This document shows, piece by piece, positions 34,287-44,862 of a stretch of 64,000 nt of DNA (the stretch's first letter is position 1; each line of letters opens with the position of its first letter). Source of the stretch: Lichenicoccus sp965213775 (GTDB lineage: Bacteria; Pseudomonadota; Alphaproteobacteria; Acetobacterales; Acetobacteraceae). The DNA lies in contig CBDCAC010000002.1 in the NCBI GenBank assembly GCA_965213775.1, positions 372,001 through 436,000 of the forward strand, in the 5' to 3' direction. A program made the position numbers and the translations under genes. The notes under the pieces were generated by a model. That model was not told the DNA's origin. It worked only from the letters and a program-made list of their open reading frames with translations, and searched no databases.

Positions 34287-34971
34287 TGCTGCCCACGATG
34301 CGCGAGACCATGCCGTAGGCGATGGCCTCCTCGGCACTCATCCAGTAGTTGCGGTCGGTGTCCTTGGCGACCTTCTCGTAGGACTGGCCGGTCTCGCGCG
34401 AGAACAGCCGGTTCAGCCGCTCGCGCATCTTGATGATCTCGCGCGCCTCGATGTCGATGTCGACCGCCGGGCCGCGCACGCCGCCCATCGGCTGGTGCAG
34501 CAGGAAGCGGGTGTTGGGCAGGCACAGCCGACGCTCCTTGACCCCGGCGACGTAGATCAGCGCGCCGGCGCTCGCCACCCAGCCGGTGCCGATGACGCGC
34601 ACCGGCGCCATGCTGTCGACGAAGCGGATCATGTCGTGGATGGTGTCGCCGCTCTCCACGTGGCCGCCGGGCGAGTTGATGTAGACGTCGATCGGCTTGT
34701 CCGACGCGCCGGCCAGCGCCAGCAGCCGGCCGGTGACGTCGCGCGCCACCTTGTCGTTGATCGCGCCGAAGATCAGCACCTTGCGCTGGTCGAACAGCCG
34801 CTTCTCCAGCTCGTTGATCGGCGAGGAGAGCGTCTTGTTGTCGTCAGGCTCCTTGGTGTCCGGGCCGTTCGGCTCGGGGACCTCGGGGCCGTCCGGATCC
34901 TCGTCGTCCATGCGGACGCGCAGATCGTCGTCGTCCATGCGGACGCGGTGCTTCAGCGACATGCCGTTCAT
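34273..34971 (-). CDS. clpP: ATP-dependent Clp protease proteolytic subunit, variant type
   Basis: 232 residues. The ClpP fold is clear: VYINSPGGHVESGDTIHDMI, then GTGWVASAGALIYVAG with Ser134, HQPMGG with His159, and KDTDRNYWMSAEEA with Asp204, the catalytic triad. The ser-region has VASAG where classic ClpP has QAASM, so this is a paralogue. An acidic N-terminal extension of about 50 residues has a repeated RVRMDD motif (residues 9-14 and 18-23). No ClpX or second clpP is next to it; it may pair with another ClpP. Confidence 0.87.
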   Translation of the reverse strand: MNGMSLKHRVRMDDDDLRVRMDDEDPDGPEVPEPNGPDTKEPDDNKTLSSPINELEKRLFDQRKVLIFGAINDKVARDVTGRLLALAGASDKPIDVYINSPGGHVESGDTIHDMIRFVDSMAPVRVIGTGWVASAGALIYVAGVKERRLCLPNTRFLLHQPMGGVRGPAVDIDIEAREIIKMRERLNRLFSRETGQSYEKVAKDTDRNYWMSAEEAIAYGMVSRIVGSITEM

Positions 34972-35109
34972 ACTGACCTCTCCTGACGGACCGCCAATTC
35001 GCCGGTCCTACCCTGTTTCCCCATCCGCTCCAACAACGTCCGCGGCGAGACATCCGGCGGCGGCCGGGCTACACCCGAGGGCGCCGCGAGCGGGCACGCG
35101 GGGAGTGCT

Positions 35110-36138
35110 ATGGGAACAGAGATGGGACAGACCGGGCGACGGCCAAGGGCACGCGCGACCGACCGCCGCCGGCCGCCGGCCGCCGCCTCGACCACCGCGA
35201 TCCCGACCCTGGTCCTGCCCGCGATCCTGCTGACGCTGGGGCTCGCCGGCTGCGCGCATCGCGACGTGGTCGACACCCCGGTCGGCTGGTGGCACCAGCT
35301 GCAGGGCGGCGCCATCGCCGAGCAGCGGCCGCCGCCGCCCGGGGTGGACGATCCGTACCCGGCCATCGGCACCACGCCGGCGCACCCGCCGCCGCTCGCC
35401 TCGGTCGAGCTGCGACGCTCGGTCACGGCGTCGCTGCTGCGCCAGCGCAACCTGACCACGCGCCTCGACGCCGCCGACCCGATCCCAGACCCGGTGGCGA
35501 CGCCGCCGGCCGCCAGGCCGCCGGGCGCGGCCGGCACGCCCCCGGCGTCGGGCGTACCGGCACCGGGTGCCCCGGCACCGGGTGCCCCGGCATCGGGCGC
35601 CTCGGCAGCGCTCGACGCCGCGCAGGCGCCGGCGGCCGGGCCGGCAACCGCCGCGCACGATCAGGATTCCGAGCCGGAGCTCGCGATGCCCGCCCTGCAG
35701 CTGCCGCCCGCCGATGCCTCCGGCGTCGCGGTGGTGCTGCCGGCGATCCCTGGCGCGCCGCCCGCCGCACCGCGCCTGCCCGGCCTGCGGGTGCAGCCGG
35801 GGATGCCGGCCGCCGACCGCGCGCCGCCGGACTACGCGGTGGCGCCCGTGGCCGGCACGGAGGTCGCCTTCGCCGCCGGCACCGACGCGATGCTGGGCGG
35901 CCAGGCCGGGGCGCTGCACGCGATCGCGGCGCGACGCGGCGCCGGCGCCATCCTGGTGCGCGGCTACGGCGGCGCCGCGGCCAGCGACGCCGACAGCCAG
36001 GCGCAGGCGGTGTCGGTCGCGGTCCTGCGCGCCCGCAGCGTCGCCGAGGCGCTGCAGGCGGAAGGGGTCCCGGCCAGCGCGATCCTTCTGAGGGCGGAAG
36101 CATTCGGTCGCGGCGCCAGCGTCAGTCTGGTACAGTGA
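35110..36138 (+). CDS. Proline-rich lipoprotein with degenerate OmpA-like end
   Basis: 342 residues. The N-terminus has an arginine-rich lead and a lipobox (TLGLAGC, Cys about 49). The next part, HRDVVDTPVGWWHQLQGGAIAEQRPPPPGVDDPYP in pieces (DTPVGWWHQLQGG, QRPPPPGVDDPYP), appears conserved in this group. A Pro/Ala/Gly tract includes a 15-base repeat (GCACCGGGTGCCCCG). Residues about 265-342 resemble a weak OmpA-like fold (VLRARSVAEALQAEGVP). No function is known to me. It starts upstream of the aminotransferase by 50 bases. Confidence 0.68.
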   Translation: MGTEMGQTGRRPRARATDRRRPPAAASTTAIPTLVLPAILLTLGLAGCAHRDVVDTPVGWWHQLQGGAIAEQRPPPPGVDDPYPAIGTTPAHPPPLASVELRRSVTASLLRQRNLTTRLDAADPIPDPVATPPAARPPGAAGTPPASGVPAPGAPAPGAPASGASAALDAAQAPAAGPATAAHDQDSEPELAMPALQLPPADASGVAVVLPAIPGAPPAAPRLPGLRVQPGMPAADRAPPDYAVAPVAGTEVAFAAGTDAMLGGQAGALHAIAARRGAGAILVRGYGGAAASDADSQAQAVSVAVLRARSVAEALQAEGVPASAILLRAEAFGRGASVSLVQ

Positions 36139-36187
36139 CCGGCCTGCGCCGCGCGACGCACCATGCGAACCTGCCGATGAGCCCCCC

Positions 36188-37426
<1,239 letters not shown>

Positions 37427-37428
37427 CC

Positions 37429-38823
37429 TTGGCATCGCATCCGCCGCCGCTCGCCCAGACGGCGGCCGCCCAAGTGACGATCGCCGCAGCGACGGCCGCG
37501 CCGCCGATCGGGCCGCTGCGGATCGGCATCGCCGGGCTCGGCACCGTCGGCGTCGGCGTGGTGCGTCTGCTGCACGCCAACGCCGACCTGATCGCGGCGC
37601 GCGCCGGACGGCCGATCTCGCTGGTCGCGGTGTCGGCGCGCGCGCGACGCCGCGAGCGCGGCGTCGACGTCTCGGACCTGCGCTGGCACGACGATCCGGT
37701 GGGCCTCGCCCACGACCCGTCGCTCGACGTGGTGGTCGAGCTGATCGGCGGCGCCGAAGGCCCGGCGCGGCGGCTGGTCGAGGCCTGCCTGGAGGCCGGC
37801 CGTCCGGTGGTCACCGCCAACAAGGCGCTGGTCGCGGTGCACGGCGCCGAGCTCGCCGCCGCGGCGGAGCGGCGCTGCACCCCGCTCGCCTTCGAGGCCG
37901 CGGTGGCCGGCGGCATCCCGGTGATCAAGGCGGTGCGCGAGGGCCTCGCCGCCGACCGTCTCACCCGCGTCGGCGGCATCCTCAACGGCACCTGCAACTA
38001 CATCCTGACCGCGATGCGCGAGAGCGGCCGCGACTTCGCCGCCATCCTCGCCGAGGCGCAGGCGCTGGGCTACGCCGAGGCCGATCCGCAGGCCGACATC
38101 GACGGCGTCGACGCCGCCCACAAGCTCGCCATCCTGGCGGCACTCGCCTTCGGCCGCCCGGTGGATTTCGCCTCCGTCTACGTCGAGGGCATACGCGAGG
38201 TCGGCGCGCTGGACATACGCTTCGCCGCCGAGCTCGGCTACCGGATCAAGCTGCTCGGCATCGCCCGGCTGAGCGAGGCCGGGGTGGAGGCGCGCGTGCA
38301 TCCGTGCCTGGTGCCGCTGGCATCGCCGATCGCGCTCGTCGAGGGCGTGTTCAACGCGGTGTTCGCCGAGGGCGACTTCATCGGCCGGATGATGATCGAG
38401 GGCAGGGGGGCGGGCGCCGGCCCCACCGCCTCGGCGGTGGTCGCCGACCTGATCGACATCGCCCGCGGCAGCCGCATCCCGGTGTGGGGCGCCGGCACGC
38501 AATCGCTGTCGCGCATCGTCAGCGTGCCGATCGCGCGCCACGCCGGCGACTACTACCTGCGCCTGCACGTGCTCGACCGTCCCGGCGTGATCGCCGAGAT
38601 CGCCGCCGTGCTGCGCGACTGCGGCGTCTCGCTCAAGAGCATGCTGCAGCACGGCCGCAGCGACGCGGCGTCGGGCGACGGGAGGTTGGGAGACGAAGCG
38701 GTGCCGATCGTGCTGGTCACCCACCGCACCGGGGAGGCCGCGATGCGTCAGGCGATGCTGCGGATCGCGGCCCTCGACGTGGTGCTGGAGCGGCCTAACA
38801 TGATCCGTATCGAAGCCGGCTGA
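37429..38823 (+). CDS. hom: Homoserine dehydrogenase
   Basis: 464 residues if TTG 37429 is the start; GTG 37474 is in frame and nearer the conserved part. It reduces aspartate semialdehyde to homoserine for threonine and methionine. The Rossmann loop LRIGIAGLGTVGVGVV, VVVELIGGAEGPARRLV, TANKALVAVHG and GGILNGTCNYILTAM with GYAEADPQADIDGVDAAHK are the core; a C-terminal ACT domain (DRPGVIAEIAAVLRD) gives feedback control. It is part of the operon with the aminotransferase and glpX. Confidence 0.95.
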   Translation: MASHPPPLAQTAAAQVTIAAATAAPPIGPLRIGIAGLGTVGVGVVRLLHANADLIAARAGRPISLVAVSARARRRERGVDVSDLRWHDDPVGLAHDPSLDVVVELIGGAEGPARRLVEACLEAGRPVVTANKALVAVHGAELAAAAERRCTPLAFEAAVAGGIPVIKAVREGLAADRLTRVGGILNGTCNYILTAMRESGRDFAAILAEAQALGYAEADPQADIDGVDAAHKLAILAALAFGRPVDFASVYVEGIREVGALDIRFAAELGYRIKLLGIARLSEAGVEARVHPCLVPLASPIALVEGVFNAVFAEGDFIGRMMIEGRGAGAGPTASAVVADLIDIARGSRIPVWGAGTQSLSRIVSVPIARHAGDYYLRLHVLDRPGVIAEIAAVLRDCGVSLKSMLQHGRSDAASGDGRLGDEAVPIVLVTHRTGEAAMRQAMLRIAALDVVLERPNMIRIEAG

Positions 38824-38833
38824 GGAGGCCGCC

Positions 38834-39820
38834 ATGCCCGCCCCGCGATCCTACCAGGCCGACGACCGCAACCTCGCCCTCGAGCTGGTGCGGGTGACCG
38901 AGGCGGCGGCACTCGGCGCCTCGCGCTGGACCGGGCGCGGCCTGAAGAACGAGGCCGACGGTGCCGCGGTGGAGGCGATGCGGCACGCCTTCGACACGGT
39001 CGCGATCGACGGCACCGTGGTGATCGGCGAGGGCGAGATGGACGAGGCGCCGATGCTCTATATCGGCGAGCGCGTGGGCGCCGGCGGGCCGGCGATGGAC
39101 ATCGCCGTCGATCCGCTGGAGGGCACCGTGCTGACGGCCAAGAACGCGCCGAACGCGCTGACCGTGGTGGCGCTGGCCGAGGCCGGCAAGTTCCTGCACG
39201 CGCCCGACATCTACATGGACAAGATCGCGGTCGGCGGCGACCTGCCGCCGGACGTGGTCGATCTCGACGCGCCGATCGGCGAGAACCTGCGCAACCTCGC
39301 CCGCGCCCGCAAGAGCGGCATCGACGAGCTGGTGCTGTGCACGCTGGACCGCGACCGCCACGAGGCGCTGATCGCCCACACCCGCGAGGCCGGCGCGCGG
39401 GTGATGCTGATCTCCGACGGCGACGTCGCCGCCATCATCGCCGCCTGCCTGCCCGGCAGCGGGGTCGACATCTATGCCGGCTCCGGCGGCGCGCCGGAGG
39501 GGGTGCTGGCGGCGGCGGCGCTGCGCTGCGTCGGCGGCCATATGCAGGCGCGGCTGATGTTCGAGGACGAGGAGCAGGTGGCGCGCGCGGCGGCGATGGG
39601 CGAGGGCGATCCGCGTCGCCGGCTGACGCTGCTCGACATGGCGCGCGGCGACGTGCTGTTCTCGGCGACCGGCGTCACCACCGGCGCGCTGTTGCGCGGC
39701 GTGCAGCGCACCGACGACCGGGCGATCACGCACTCGATCGTCATGCGCTCGAAGTCCGGCACGGTGCGCTTCATCGAGGGCCACCACAACTTCGCCACCA
39801 AGACCTGGAGCGCGAGCTGA
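38834..39820 (+). CDS. glpX: Fructose-1,6-bisphosphatase class II
   Basis: 328 residues. GlpX acts in gluconeogenesis and the Calvin-type cycle. The two-metal sites are seen in VVIGEGEMDEAPMLYIGE and MDIAVDPLEGT; YMDKIAVGG and the substrate region GGAPEGVLAAAALRCVGG follow. It begins ten bases after hom with a GGAGG site and its stop is close to recJ. Placement between hom and recJ is common in alphaproteobacteria. Confidence 0.95.
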   Translation: MPAPRSYQADDRNLALELVRVTEAAALGASRWTGRGLKNEADGAAVEAMRHAFDTVAIDGTVVIGEGEMDEAPMLYIGERVGAGGPAMDIAVDPLEGTVLTAKNAPNALTVVALAEAGKFLHAPDIYMDKIAVGGDLPPDVVDLDAPIGENLRNLARARKSGIDELVLCTLDRDRHEALIAHTREAGARVMLISDGDVAAIIAACLPGSGVDIYAGSGGAPEGVLAAAALRCVGGHMQARLMFEDEEQVARAAAMGEGDPRRRLTLLDMARGDVLFSATGVTTGALLRGVQRTDDRAITHSIVMRSKSGTVRFIEGHHNFATKTWSAS

Positions 39821-39837
39821 GCCTGCCCGACGGGCCG

Positions 39838-39873
39838 GCGCTGGCACCGGCGCTGGCACCCGCGCTGGCACCG
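39838..39873 (+). repeat. 12-base tandem repeat at the glpX-recJ junction
   Basis: GCGCTGGCACCG in three units (one base differs in the second) directly after the glpX stop. In the recJ frame it would code for Ala-Leu-Ala-Pro. Confidence 0.7.
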
Positions 39874-39894
39874 GCATCGGGCTGCTGCCTCGGC

Positions 39895-41661
39895 GTGACC
39901 GCGAGCCTGACCGGGCGGCGCTGGATCTGGGGTGCGGAGACCTCCGCGGCCGACGCCTCCGGGCGTCACGCGGAAGCCATCGCGCAGCGCCACGACCTGC
40001 CGGAGATCCTCGGCCGGCTGCTGCACGCGCGCGGCGTCGGCGCGAACCTGGCGGCGTCGTTCCTGGAGCCGACGCTGCGCGCGCTGCTGCCCGATCCCTC
40101 CTGCCTGGCCGACATGGATCTCGCCGCCGAACGGCTGGCGCACGCCGCCCGGCACGGCGAGACGGTCGGCATCTTCGGCGACTACGACGTCGACGGCGCC
40201 TGCGCCTGCGCGGTGCTGGCGACCCTGCTCGGCGAGCTCGGCTGCACCGTGCTGACCCACGTGCCGGACCGCATGCGCGAAGGCTACGGTCCCAACGCGC
40301 CGGCGCTGCTCGGCCTGGCCGCGCGCGGCGCCACGCTGGTGGTGTGCGTCGATTGCGGCACCGCGGCGGCGGACGCGCTCGCCGCGCTCGAGGGGGTCGC
40401 CGACGTGGTGATCCTGGACCACCACAAGGCGGAGGGACCGCCGCCGCCGGTGCTGGCGACGGTCAATCCGAACCGGCTGGACTGCGCCTCGGGCCTCGGC
40501 ACGCTGTGCGCGGCCGCGATCGCGTTCGTGGCCGGTGTCGCGACGCTGCGCGCGCTGCGGCGCGCCGGCTGGTTCGCGCAGCGTGCCGAGCCCGACCTGC
40601 TGGCGCTGCTCGACCTGGTGGCGCTGGCGACGATCTGCGACGTGATGCCGCTCGGCGGCCTGAACCGCGCCCTGGTGACCCAGGGGCTGAAGGTGATGGC
40701 GCGGCGCGGCCGGATCGGCGTCAACGCCCTGCTCGAGGTCGCGGCGTCGCGCGGCGCGCCGGACGCCTTCACCTGCGGCTTCGCGCTGGGGCCGCGCATC
40801 AACGCCGGCGGCCGCATCAGCGAGGCCGATCTCGGCCTGCGCCTGCTGCTGTGCCGCGACGCGGACGAGGCGCGGCTGCTGGCCGAGCGGCTGGATCAGG
40901 TGAACCGGCAGCGTCGCGACGTCGAAGGCGGCATCATCGACCAGGCGATGGCGATGGCGGCGTCGCAGATCGAGGCCGGCCACGCGGTGCTGCTGCTGCA
41001 CGGTGCGGCGTGGCATCCGGGCGTGGTGGGCATCGTCGCGGGCCGCGTCAAGGAGCGCTTCAACCGCCCGAGCCTGGTCGGCGGCGGCCAGGAGGACGGC
41101 ACGGTCAAGGGCTCCGGGCGCTCGGTGCCCGGCCTCGACCTCGGTGCGGCGGTGATCGCGGCGCGGCAGGCCGGGCTGCTGCTGACCGGCGGCGGCCACG
41201 CGATGGCGGCCGGCTTCTCGCTGCGCACCGAGCGGCTGGCCGCGTTCCACGGCTTCCTCGACGAGCGGCTGGCGTCGGCGCGGCAGCGCCCGTCGGCGCT
41301 CGACCTCGCGGTCGACGGGGTGCTGAGCGTGGCCGGCGCCAGTGCCGAGCTCGCCGCCCATGTCGGCCGGCTGGCGCCGTTCGGTGCGGGCAACGAGGAG
41401 CCTGTGTTCGTGCTGCCGCACGTGGCCGTGACGCGCGCCGACCGGCTCGGCCGAGAGGGCAACACGCTGCGCGCGATCGTCGCCGGCGAGGGCGGCGGCC
41501 GCATCAAGGCGCTGCTGTTCCGCGCCGGCGAGGGCGCGATCGCGCGCGCGCTCGAGGCGCGCGACGGGGCGAGGCTGCATCTCGCCGGCCAGCTGCGCGC
41601 GGAGAGCTGGAACGGCCAGAGCAGCGCCGGCTTCTTCATCACCGATGCGGCCGCGGCTTGA
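39895..41661 (+). CDS. recJ: Single-stranded-DNA-specific exonuclease RecJ
   Basis: 588 residues from GTG 39895, a typical RecJ size. It digests 5' single-stranded DNA in repair and recombination. The DHH phosphoesterase core has IFGDYDVDGACA at about 93-104 and VVILDHHKAEG at 171-181; the later DHHA1 part has GGGHAMAAGFSL and the OB-like end has RLAPFGAGNEEPVF. The open frame extends upstream through a 12-base tandem repeat; the first valid start in that frame near the domain is GTG 39895. Confidence 0.93.
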   Translation: MTASLTGRRWIWGAETSAADASGRHAEAIAQRHDLPEILGRLLHARGVGANLAASFLEPTLRALLPDPSCLADMDLAAERLAHAARHGETVGIFGDYDVDGACACAVLATLLGELGCTVLTHVPDRMREGYGPNAPALLGLAARGATLVVCVDCGTAAADALAALEGVADVVILDHHKAEGPPPPVLATVNPNRLDCASGLGTLCAAAIAFVAGVATLRALRRAGWFAQRAEPDLLALLDLVALATICDVMPLGGLNRALVTQGLKVMARRGRIGVNALLEVAASRGAPDAFTCGFALGPRINAGGRISEADLGLRLLLCRDADEARLLAERLDQVNRQRRDVEGGIIDQAMAMAASQIEAGHAVLLLHGAAWHPGVVGIVAGRVKERFNRPSLVGGGQEDGTVKGSGRSVPGLDLGAAVIAARQAGLLLTGGGHAMAAGFSLRTERLAAFHGFLDERLASARQRPSALDLAVDGVLSVAGASAELAAHVGRLAPFGAGNEEPVFVLPHVAVTRADRLGREGNTLRAIVAGEGGGRIKALLFRAGEGAIARALEARDGARLHLAGQLRAESWNGQSSAGFFITDAAAA

Positions 41662-41675
41662 CCCGGTGCCGCGGC

Positions 41676-41704
41676 TTGACCGGTTGCTGGTGCTCCGCTA
41701 CCCA
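41676..41704 (+). promoter_or_regulatory. Probable promoter of tRNA-Glu
   Basis: TTGACC at 41676-41681, then 17 bases, then TACCCA at 41699-41704. The tRNA starts 13 bases after the -10 box. A second TTGACC lies 18 bases further up. Confidence 0.5.
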
Positions 41705-41716
41705 GCCCCGGTCGCA

Positions 41717-41792
41717 GTCCCGTTCGTCTAGTGGCCTAGGACACCGCCCTTTCACGGCGGTAACACGGGTTCGAACCCCGTACGGGACGCCA
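41717..41792 (+). tRNA. tRNA-Glu (TTC)
   Basis: The acceptor GTCCCGT pairs with ACGGGAC. D arm TCTAGTGGCCTAGGA, anticodon loop CTTTCAC with anticodon TTC in a CCGCC/GGCGG stem, T arm ACGGGTTCGAACCCCGT, discriminator G, and encoded CCA at 41790-41792. Confidence 0.96.
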
Positions 41793-41850
41793 TCGTGCGT
41801 CCCGCGACGCCGCGGCTTTCATCTCAGGTCGGAACCACCCGTTACGCCTC

Positions 41851-44800
41851 GTGTTGGAGAACGACAGGCCATGCGGGGCTCCGACGCGTGCGACATCGTG
41901 CCACTCCATTGCGGACGGCGCCGCTGAGGGCCTCGCCCCAGACCTCGGCCAGGGTGTCGCGTTGAGCGACGCGTCGCTGATGGTCGTGGGCATCGGCGCC
42001 TCCGCCGGCGGGCTGGAGGCGTTCCGCAGCTTCTTCGAGGCGGTGCCCGCGGAGTCCGGTCTCGCCTTCGTGGTGGTGCTGCACCTGCCGGCGAGCCCCA
42101 AGAGCATGCTGCCCGACATCCTGTCGCGCTGGACCGCGATGCCGGTGCTCGAGGCGAGCGACGGCACCCTGATCGAGGCCAACCGCGTCTACGTGCCGCC
42201 GCCGCACGCGATCGCCAAGATCCGCGATGGCCGGCTTCACGTGCAGATGCCGCCGCCGGACGCCAAGCGCGAGAGCCGGCCGATCGACGGCTTCTTCGAC
42301 TCGATGGCCGCGACGCTCAAGGAGAACGCGATCGGCATCATCCTGTCCGGCACCGGGTCCGACGGCGCGCTCGGCCTGAAGGCGATCAAGGAGTGCGGCG
42401 GGCTGACCCTGGCGCAGGGCAGCGACGGCAGCAGCCCGCAATATGACGGCATGCCGCTCGGTGCGATCGCGACCGGTGCGGTCGACCTGGTGGTGCCGGT
42501 CGAGGCGATGGCCGAGTACATCGTCCGGCTGCATCGCGCGCGCCAGGGTGCCGCGGTGCCGATGGCGGCGTCGCCCGAGCAGATGGAAGAGGGGCGGCTC
42601 GCGATCTGCGCGATCCTGCTCGGGCAGCTCGGCCACGATTTCAGCGGCTACAAGGACAAGACCTTCCTGCGGCGAACCCATCGTCGGATGCAGGTGCTGG
42701 GCATCGACGGCCTGGCGGAGTACGCGGCCCGGCTGGAGCAGGACCATGACGAGGGCATCCTGCTGTTCCGCGACCTGCTGATCCGGGTCACCAGCTTCTT
42801 CCGCGACGGCGAGACCTTCGACGTGCTGGCCCGCGAGGTGATCCCCCGCCTGTTCCAGGGCCAGAAGGCCGACGGCACCGTGCGGGTCTGGGTGCCGGCC
42901 TGCTCCACCGGCGAGGAGGCCTATTCGCTGGCGATCCTGCTGCGCGAGCACATGGACGGCCTGCGGGTGCTGCCGAAGGTGCAGGTGTTCGCGACCGACA
43001 TCGACGAGCCGGCGATCGGCACCGCGCGCAGCGGACGCTATCCGACGACGCTGCTGCGCGGCATGTCGCAGCAGCGTCGGGACCGGTTCTTCACCCTGTC
43101 CGACCATTGCTACGTCGTGACCAAGGAGATACGCGACCTCTGCACCTTCTCCGCCCACAGCCTGGTGCGTGATCCCCCATTCTCGCGCATGAGCATGATC
43201 TCGTGCCGCAACGTGCTGATCTACCTCGACACCGACCTGCAGGGCGCGATCATGCCGGCCTTCCACTACTCGCTGGTGCCCGGCGGCATCCTGCTGCTCG
43301 GCAGCTCGGAATCGACCGCCCGGCACGAGGAGCTGTTCTCGCCGCTGGACAAGGCCAGGCGGATCTTCGAGCGGCGCGACGTCAAGGGGCCGCCGCTGCA
43401 TCTCAGCCGCGGCAAGGCGCCGCGGATCGGCGCCAAGCTCGGCGCCGCGGCCACCGCCGGCGGCGCCGATCCGCAGGCATCGACCGGCGTCGCCGCGGCC
43501 TCGCTCGCCCCGGTGGATCGCGGCTACACGCCCCGCTCGATCGGCTCACCGGTGCACAGGCTGGCGCGGCGCGCCAACGACGGGCTGGAGCGCGGCCTGC
43601 GCCTGGCGCTGCGCCGGATCTCGTCGGGCAGCGAGCTCGACCGCGTCCGCGCCACGCTGAACGAGACCCAGGAGCAGCTGCGCTCGATCACCGAGGAGCA
43701 CGCGACCGCGCTCGAGGAGCTGCGCAGCACCAACGAGGAGATGCATTCGGTCAACGAGGAGCTGCAATCCGCCAACGAGGAGCTGGAGACCTCCAAGGAG
43801 GAGATCCAGTCGGTCAACGAGGAGCTGCACACCGTCAACGCGCAGCTCTCGGAGAAGCTAGACGAGCTGGACCGAAGTGCCAGCGACCTGAAGAACCTGT
43901 TCGACAGCACCGACGTCGCCACCGTGTTCCTCGACCGCCACCTGATCATACGCGGCTTCACGCCGGCGGTGGGCACCATCTACAACCTGATCCCGAGCGA
44001 TCATGGCCGCCCGCTGAGCGACATCGTCAGCCAGCTGGACTATGCGGGCCTGCGCGACGATGTGCGCGCCGTGCTCGAGGGCCTGGAGCCGCTGGAGCGC
44101 CGGGTCACGCGGCAGGACGGCAGCAAGCACTACATCATGCGCATCCTGCCGTACCGGGCGCAGAACAGCGCCGTCGACGGCACCCTGGTGACGTTCGTCG
44201 ACGTGACCAGCGTCGTGCAGGCCGAGCAGCATCAGCGCCTGCTGGTCGACGAGCTCAACCACCGGGTCAAGAACATGCTGACCGTGGTGATCTCGCTCGC
44301 CTCGCAGACGCTGCGCCGGGCGGAGACGATGGAGCAGTTCTCCGACGCCTTCATGGGCCGGGTGAAGGCGCTGACCGCGTCGTACTCGCTGCTCAGCCAG
44401 GCCAACTGGACCGACATCTCGCTGCTCGAGGTGCTGGTGGAGGAGACGCGGCCGTTCCTGTCGCATGAGCGCGCCAACATCGTCTTCGACGGTCCCAAGA
44501 TCTGGCTGTCGCCGCAGGCGGCGCTGGCGCTCGGCATGGCGATCCACGAGCTGGTCACCAACGCGGTCAAGTACGGCGCGCTGTCGGTGCCGCAGGGGAT
44601 GGTCTCGGTCACCTGGCAGATCGAGCGCGACGGCCGCGAGACCGAGTTCCAGCTGCACTGGATCGAATCCGGCGGCCCCACGGTGTCGCCGCCGACGGTG
44701 CGCGGCTTCGGCACCAGCCTGATCGAGCGCGGCTTCGCCCACGAGCTGTCCGGCTCGGCGAACATACGCTTCGAGCCCTCGGGGGTGCGGGCGAGCCTGC

Positions 44801-44862
44801 GCGCGCCGCTCGGTGTGGCCATCAGTCCGACCGCGCCCGAGGATGCGGCCATGCGGCTATGA
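41851..44862 (+). CDS. CheB-CheR-PAS-HWE hybrid histidine kinase
   Basis: Up to 1003 residues; TTG 41962 or ATG 41980 may be the true start because only the region from MVVGIGASAGG is conserved. A CheB methylesterase-like domain (GASAGGLEAF, LSGTGSDGALG) lies at about 44-225, a CheR methyltransferase domain (RVTSFFRDGETF, PACSTGEEAYSLAI) at about 245-495, a long coiled coil (TNEEMHSVNEELQSANEELE) at 585-685, then a PAS domain, and a HWE kinase with His804 in DELNHRVKNML and the MAIHELVTNAVKYGAL box. The CheB part has no receiver. It is coupled to the response regulator (ATGA). It likely senses a signal unrelated to flagellar chemotaxis. Confidence 0.88.
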   Translation: MLENDRPCGAPTRATSCHSIADGAAEGLAPDLGQGVALSDASLMVVGIGASAGGLEAFRSFFEAVPAESGLAFVVVLHLPASPKSMLPDILSRWTAMPVLEASDGTLIEANRVYVPPPHAIAKIRDGRLHVQMPPPDAKRESRPIDGFFDSMAATLKENAIGIILSGTGSDGALGLKAIKECGGLTLAQGSDGSSPQYDGMPLGAIATGAVDLVVPVEAMAEYIVRLHRARQGAAVPMAASPEQMEEGRLAICAILLGQLGHDFSGYKDKTFLRRTHRRMQVLGIDGLAEYAARLEQDHDEGILLFRDLLIRVTSFFRDGETFDVLAREVIPRLFQGQKADGTVRVWVPACSTGEEAYSLAILLREHMDGLRVLPKVQVFATDIDEPAIGTARSGRYPTTLLRGMSQQRRDRFFTLSDHCYVVTKEIRDLCTFSAHSLVRDPPFSRMSMISCRNVLIYLDTDLQGAIMPAFHYSLVPGGILLLGSSESTARHEELFSPLDKARRIFERRDVKGPPLHLSRGKAPRIGAKLGAAATAGGADPQASTGVAAASLAPVDRGYTPRSIGSPVHRLARRANDGLERGLRLALRRISSGSELDRVRATLNETQEQLRSITEEHATALEELRSTNEEMHSVNEELQSANEELETSKEEIQSVNEELHTVNAQLSEKLDELDRSASDLKNLFDSTDVATVFLDRHLIIRGFTPAVGTIYNLIPSDHGRPLSDIVSQLDYAGLRDDVRAVLEGLEPLERRVTRQDGSKHYIMRILPYRAQNSAVDGTLVTFVDVTSVVQAEQHQRLLVDELNHRVKNMLTVVISLASQTLRRAETMEQFSDAFMGRVKALTASYSLLSQANWTDISLLEVLVEETRPFLSHERANIVFDGPKIWLSPQAALALGMAIHELVTNAVKYGALSVPQGMVSVTWQIERDGRETEFQLHWIESGGPTVSPPTVRGFGTSLIERGFAHELSGSANIRFEPSGVRASLRAPLGVAISPTAPEDAAMRL

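Noticed and set aside
31068..34337. Very long minus-strand open frame, over 1000 codons
   Set aside because: It runs antisense through argC, the MFS gene and the glycosyltransferase. Its composition (Arg, Ala, Gly, Pro, His, Gln) is that of high-GC shadow frames, and it has no known domain.
42872..43500. Additional genes on the minus strand opposite the HWE kinase
   Set aside because: Several open frames exist but they follow the third-base bias of the kinase gene and carry no motif.
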